From: Hermatobates lingyangjiaoensis
Lineage: Eukaryota > Arthropoda > Insecta > Hemiptera > Hermatobatidae
NCBI GenBank assembly: GCA_026182355.1
Contig: JAPFBL010000104.1
Span: 1,295,501 to 1,359,500 of the forward strand
Direction: 5' to 3'
DNA: 64,000 nt
Positions within the stretch are counted from its first letter, which is position 1; every line of letters starts with the position of its first letter. Both the position numbers and the translations under genes were made by a program. The notes under the pieces are model-generated. The model ran no database searches, had not been told where the DNA came from, and was given only the letters and a program-made list of their open reading frames with translations. Positions 57,962 to 64,000 of this stretch are shown here, piece by piece.

Positions 57962-60900
57962 GTGAGTATACTTGTCTTTCTGCTCTTTCACATCAGAGTA
58001 AAAAATGAGGTCCATTCCTCAAACTGCACCCTTTCAATTCATATGTAAAGTTATCATGAACACAAAGAACGTTTCCTCAAAAGTCATGCCAATAAACATA
58101 CTGTACTTAGTACTTACTATTATGAGTACTTAGTATCATACAGGCTCGGAACCGACAGTTTAATGTCCTCTGGGATGCAGCTAAAGACGTCTCACGTTAA
58201 AAAGTATCTACCTGGATTGTATTATATGAGTATCATACCCGAGACGCCATAACGCAATACAGGTTTAATGTACTCTCCGAGGAACGACATATTTAGATTT
58301 ATTTATCTCCCACATGAATAAATCGAGTGCCAGAATGGGAATGGCACTGCGCTAACATCCCCCCCCCCCCCCCCCACTGACACACACTGACCAATCAATT
58401 CGTGAAACCTAATTTATTGCGCAAGCGATATCTTTGTTGAAAACTCTGCATACAAATTTTTATGTTTTATCTATTTTCTAAATAGGGTTTAAATGAAAGT
58501 AGTAAATTTTAATTACGATCTGGCATTAATTAAGTTCATGAAGCTTTGTTTTCAAACATTTCATAACAGTGAGTTATTAGAGTTTCCTAAACGATTTATA
58601 TACAAGATCAATATATTAATATCGCGTAGTCGTAGAAAATTTAGTGGCCAGTTTTAAGGATATTGACATACCAAAGCTTTAGTTGGCATTGTTGAAACTG
58701 AAATAACTGAATGCGCTTTGTGTCTGCGGCATTGATCGGACAATGTGATACCTAGTTGATATCAGGGTAGCTGGGATGGGATGATGAAGGACGGGTCGTG
58801 AGGAGAGTTCACACAATTGGTTGTTAGCCTCCTGATCCGACCCTTAACGACTCGGTCTTTTCAACTTTTCCCCACTTGTGCACTAGTCCTTGTCCATTCT
58901 AGCTTAAGGCACCGTTTTTTTATTGCTTCTTTGAAATAAGATCTTTGATTAGTTTGAAAAACTGTTGCACAACGTCATTTCACATTCAGGAATTCCTTTT
59001 TTGATGGACATCTTCGCAATAATCAACAAATGTAATTCGAATTTTTATTATATCAAAAAAATCTTGAATTATTTTTCTATTTTCTTTTTTATGTTTATGT
59101 TCTGAAAATGCATAACGGTGATTTTGGGGTGAAAGTTATTTATAATGATGGTTGAAAATTTGGGGAACCTACTTTCATTTACAGAATAAAGTAAAACGCC
59201 AAAACGGTTAAACTGATTTAAATTTTAATTTAACTTTAAAAGATAATATTTAATAAAGGAAGTAAATTGTAAGCACATATTACGCTTGGAGAAAACACAT
59301 TTATTAGGAAATGTGAAAAAAAAAAGAAAAAAATAATTAGTGACATAATCAGTTTTTGTGTAGCATATACTCAAAATAGGAAGTTAAAGAAATTAGTCTA
59401 TACAAACAATACCTTTTATAAGGTGTCATGATTCTTTTATTAAATTAATATTATATTGTTCATAACCATTTTTGATGGGACCAGAAGAAGAACACTAAGT
59501 GTTGGAAATGAATTGCTGTTGTTTTTCTATAAAAACCTATCTCTGTGGAGACTAATTTCTTTAACTGTCCCATTGAAAAGGAACTGTGTGAAAAATATAT
59601 CGTAACAGGTAACACTATCATATGGATATATAGCTGTCTGGTATAGTTCTAAATGATACATTTATAGTTAGATATCTTAGATGTTGTTATATATTGTAAC
59701 CCAAAGTTATCCATGGTGGAATAGTTTATTGTTAGAAAACTCTAGGCTTAGTAGAGATAACGGGAAGGTGATTAGTTGGCACTAATTGCTCAGTAAAATT
59801 GCTAAAAAAGGAATAGCACGTGCGCCTCTGTCACTTAGTGGGGCATATAAACTCCCACGTGCAAACTGCCAAGTTTATGCATCAGAATGACAGTTGGGTT
59901 AAGGTTTAAGGAACATATCAAAAAGTATAATATCAAATATAATATGTCCAACTGTCGTGAATACCTTAACTCAAATCACACCAAACACTTGTCTTAAATA
60001 ACCTGTAGCTATTTATAACTCTTTACCAATACATTCATAAAATGTTTCACGTGGCAAGCTATTTTACTATTTGACAAAACATGCTGACATTCTCGCTTAC
60101 ACTTAAACTGCCAAGTACAGTGTGCAAGCAAATATTTGTTGGTCGTTAGTCATTGTTTGTGGAATGTTTGGAACTTCTAATATAGTCGCATTCCTATTTG
60201 ATGAGGTGAAGTCTGAAGCAGTTGGTGAATTAACCTTTCATTATTGGGATAACTTTGTGAGGGAAGTGAGAGCTACTTTATTAAAGATATTGAGATATAG
60301 GTGCTAGCAATATCATGCTCCTGAGGGATTAAAACAAAGTTGTAAAGACTTACAAGAAATATTTGTTATTGTTATACCACACTGCTAATGCATAGGATGT
60401 CATCGGTGATATCGCAGCAGTGCAGAGTGAAAGTGTTGATGTGTTGTTAGGACCATAAGTTTTAGTAAAGAATCTTTTAGAGCAAAGCATTCCGTTTGTG
60501 GTCTTAACCTAAGTGTTAATGTATCAGAAGCGGCGTTATTGGTATTGTCTTTATTACATTAAGAGGCTGTACTCTCCATGTATACACTAATAAACCAAAT
60601 ATCAAGTAGTGAATAATTCTATATGCATTTTTTTCTGGTAAATGGCTACGTCTTAATTTGTTATTGCTATATGAAATAAAACATATAACAAAGGTATATC
60701 AAAATATTGGGATTAAAATATTTTAAAAAAAATGTTCACTGAGAAAAGTCGTATTATTATCGTCGTGTGTCGTATAGTGTATAGTGTCGTATAGTATAGT
60801 ATAGTGTCGTATTAACACATTATCGATTACAAACTTCATATCCTATAACTTTTATTACAATAATTTAATACCCTAGATATCATTTAGGGTATAAAAACTT

Positions 60901-62312
60901 TAAAATCTGTAAAAAGATAGAAGTGGCATTCAACTATAGTTTACATTTTGACATTCACTTCCGAGGCTTGATGTGCCGTTAACAAGTAAATTCCTGATTA
61001 ATTTTCTTCGGAATTTGTAATTTAATAACGCTTTATTCATTTCCACTTCATTCCGTTGGTGAAATTACAAACTTTCAATTAATTAATAGTCATTACATTC
61101 AATGTTAACACTTACAGCTATTCACCTTTTATGCTTTTCTTAGAGTTAGTTATTCATGTTGGTTTAATTGGAATAACGCAAAGAAAACTAAGTCACCACA
61201 CAAAAGATTTTACCCAACGTCGACGCGTTGGTAGATGTTATCTGAGGATGAACACTTAGTGTTATATGTAATAATATATTAATAATTAAAATCATAAAGC
61301 GTAAACCATGCGCCTGCAGTCCCTTAAGATAATTCATACACTTTTGGAAGTATTTCAATCAGAAGTATGAAAATGGAGAAAAATACTTAATGTTTCAACA
61401 GAGTTGTTTGTTTTTTAGTCCATGTAATGTAGAAAGTGCTTTAGTTTCAGTTTTAAACAACTGAATAATGAAAACAAAATGTTTAATTTGTTTTTATCAC
61501 AACTTGACTAAAAGATATTGAAAACAATAATTTAATTTTATTAATTGTAAGTTTGATGATGCGTTTTCTTATATTAAATTGATTGTAGCCCACATCAGAT
61601 TTATTTCGTATTTTCTGACGTTTAAACTCAAATTTTTCCTTCCTTTAATTAGATTGGCTGAGAGAAGCAGCCTGTCAAGTCACACAGTAAATGTCTAACA
61701 CTTCAGTTGCTTTCAGTTGACTCAGTAAAATATTCATGACCATCTGTGCGAATTACTTCAAATCAATTTACCCTATATTTTAAAATTTTTCTTAGTCTGT
61801 ATTATTTTTATTTAACACCTTTACATGAGGGAATAAACATTTACTAATTGTTGGCTTTGTATTCAAATCAGAATTCCTGCTTTACTGGAGACCACTAACC
61901 CTCTTACTTTATTGAGTTGAATAACTTGTTTACGTTTAAAGAAGTATATATCAAATCATTGAGACAAAAAAAACATGAAAAAGTGACTTCCATATTATGA
62001 TACTGTCATCGTCAAGAGAAAAGAAGAACATTACTTGAAAGCTAAACGGCTGAAATGGGACAGAGACTTTGAGTTAATACCAAACACAAGACGACAAATG
62101 AGAAATTAAGGCGTAAAATAAATTGCAATTAAAACAAGTAATATCAGAAATTATATGTGACATCTACTACAGTGTGTCTTGTGTGTGTATGTGTCTTTGG
62201 CCATCTCATCTCTGGATTGAAGAACTGACCTTTTCTTGATTATGGCTTTAATTAACGGAAAATTCAGTATTAATATAATAAAACTTTCAATAAACATCAG
62301 TATTTATAAACA
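57962..62312. other. 4.3 kb of mostly AT-rich DNA without supported genes
   Basis: Contains a 17-base C run at 58359-58375, a GC-richer patch at 58730-58910 that may be a repeat fragment, decayed hammerhead-like remnants near 59483 and 61240 (GAACACT.AGTGTT without an intact core), and short TATAGTGTCG tandems near 60770-60815. The 61-codon frame at 60122-60307 has no supporting evidence. Confidence 0.4.
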
Positions 62313-63173
62313 CTAGCTGATCTACCCGGCTTTACCCGGGAAACAATTTAATTTCAACTCTAACAATAAATTACATACATACAACGAAAACAATTTAAAT
62401 TTTCTATAGTTCCGTTACACTTAACTTTTTTGAGATAAACGAAATTAATACAGAATTAAATTATAGATTACGCAAAAAATATATAATCTAACAGTGATTA
62501 TAAATTTCACACATTGTCTAATAATATTGGAAGTTGATAGATTAGATTAAACAAATAATAAAAAGAATATTTTTTGCCCAACAATACATCAAGAAATTTG
62601 AAAGAAGTCTAAGCTCATTAAATGTGATATGTCTTATCTGTTAAATATGATACGAATTTTAAACCCCCAAATCGTTTCAATTAGGAACCAGTTAGTTGAA
62701 GAGGCTAAACCATATCACATTACATTTCATTCAATGATTTCAATTTGAAGACTTCACACAGTTTTAAATGTCCAATTAAAATTATATCAGTAAACAAAAT
62801 TGTCACTTAAAAGTTTGAATAACAATATTTTGATGAAATATTATTTGTTTATGAAGAAGCATTGTATCGAAAAAATAATTGAACAAAGCATGTGGAAATA
62901 TTATCACAAAGAATAACCTACCTGCGGTTGCCATTACCAATTAAAGTAAAAATGTAAACAAACAGGTTATACAGCAAACCTTATCTATTATAGGGCCCTA
63001 TGGGGCCTGGGTTAGGCTGCCCCCCAGAGTTTAATAGCCTAAAACCACCCCAAGACCTATAGAAAGTGCCTTGCAAAAGAATTTTTGAAAAAGGTCCATT
63101 GTAGGCCGAATGCATAAGGTACAAACATACATACATACATACAGAGCCACGAAGAGATTTATATATATAGATT
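62313..63173 (+). repeat. Dispersed repeat with CTAGCTGATCTACCCGGC start and (CATA)n tail
   Basis: The start CTAGCTGATCTACCCGGCTT and the end (CATA)n, AGAGCCACGAAGAGATTTAT, ATATATAGATT are of a type common in invertebrate genomes, probably the non-coding ends of a mobile element. No coding sequence inside. A GC-richer block (63000-63060, GGGCCTATGGGGCC) precedes the tail. Class not assigned. Confidence 0.55.
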
Positions 63174-64000
63174 CCTTATGTTGATTACTGAAATTGTCAT
63201 AATAATTTTAGGAAACTCACTAAAGTATGGGTATGTATTACAACCGTTATCTGGGTTGTAGCTGAGAAACTCAATTTTCTCTCCTGACTTAATTGCCGGT
63301 CTTCACACTGTGAATAATCAGTATAATTGCTTACTCACTAGTATATTGGATTACTACAGATTTATATGACATCATAATTAGATGTTATATTAATTTCCGT
63401 AGTCCACACCTCATTATGAAAGCACACTATTGTCTCCATCTCTTATAGCTGCAAAAAAAGTTGATTATTGGTCAATTTAAAGTGCACACTACTTGAAAAA
63501 AAAATGTCGTTTATGCTACCAAATATAAAAGCGCATTTATTTGTTTAACTCATTACTTCCACTGCAATGAAATACGAGGAGAAAGGGAAGCAACTCTTCA
63601 GGTAAGGCATAAAAAATAATCATCAAATCATAAAAGCAAGATACAATAACAACCTGAGGCAAAGGATGGACACAGATGTGGAAGATAAGAATTTTGAAAA
63701 GAAGAGGAGAAAGAAGGCGAATCATCCTTGGTAACGGATAGATCAAGACAGGCAGTGAAAGACATGAGAACAGCGCATGAAAGTATTTAGTTTGGAAAGA
63801 GCAGCAGACGGAATACTAGTGTAATCCTTACGTCTCAGCCAAGATATAATATTTTATTTTAATGCATTATACATACTCACTTTTCATATGTAGATACTAG
63901 CCTGTCACTCAATGAAACTTTGTTTTAGCAAGTATAATTATGAATCAGTATTATATAAGTAGTGTATATTTCAACTGAAAATTTTATTTTGGGTTTAAAA
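63174..64000. other. AT-rich DNA to the window end
   Basis: A purine-rich patch on the + strand (63560-63780) gives a 69-codon minus frame of low complexity. No gene recognised. Confidence 0.4.

Noticed and set aside
60122..60307. 61-codon frame reading as a plausible peptide
   Set aside because: No splice sites, neighbouring exons or recognisable family; chance length for this composition.

Overview
The window is AT-rich animal nuclear DNA. It has one split protein gene with consensus GT-AG introns, a tRNA-derived SINE, many Penelope-like retroelement (PLE) fragments, Tigger-like and hAT-like short DNA transposons and long (TA)n tracts. No operons, bacterial signals, tRNA or rRNA genes, CRISPR arrays or recognisable promoters were seen. 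The host looks like a non-vertebrate bilaterian, possibly an arthropod, but the sequence does not settle the phylum.

The only host gene I can identify is part of IFT80, a WD-repeat subunit of the intraflagellar transport B complex, on the + strand. Four internal exons (4918-5028, 16345-16523, 45884-45973, 46820-46957) join in frame with matching phases and encode about 174 residues of the first beta-propeller. The introns are about 11.3 kb, 29.4 kb and 0.85 kb. The gene starts before the window. I found no later IFT80 exon between 46958 and 64000, so the rest probably lies downstream.

Nearly everything else is repeat. 1-4917: decayed coding-like sequence, a SINE, a GC-richer segment and a Tigger-like element. 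5029-16344 (intron): terminal-repeat fragments with hammerhead-ribozyme-like cores, a second Tigger-like element, two 5'-truncated PLEs of different lineages (10.4-11.6 kb and 11.9-13.1 kb) and a hAT-like element. 16524-45883 (intron): a 31-bp minisatellite, two head-to-tail copies of a 1.6-kb repeat, foldback elements, and a near-perfect palindrome (29633-37562, arms about 3.4 kb, spacer 1.1 kb) built around a PLE with recognisable reverse transcriptase, zinc finger and GIY-YIG endonuclease. 46958-64000: a second PLE palindrome (47.6-48.9 kb), more hammerhead-bearing foldbacks, further copies of the 1.6-kb family, an 18-bp minisatellite and a repeat ending in (CATA)n.

The most notable signals are the 8-kb palindrome inside an IFT80 intron, the roughly twenty hammerhead-like cores scattered through PLE terminal repeats of several families, and the recurring pattern of a 5'-truncated PLE facing an inverted copy of its own 3' end, usually next to (TA)n. 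I saw no clear new biological system. The palindrome and the hammerhead/PLE architecture deserve the closest follow-up.
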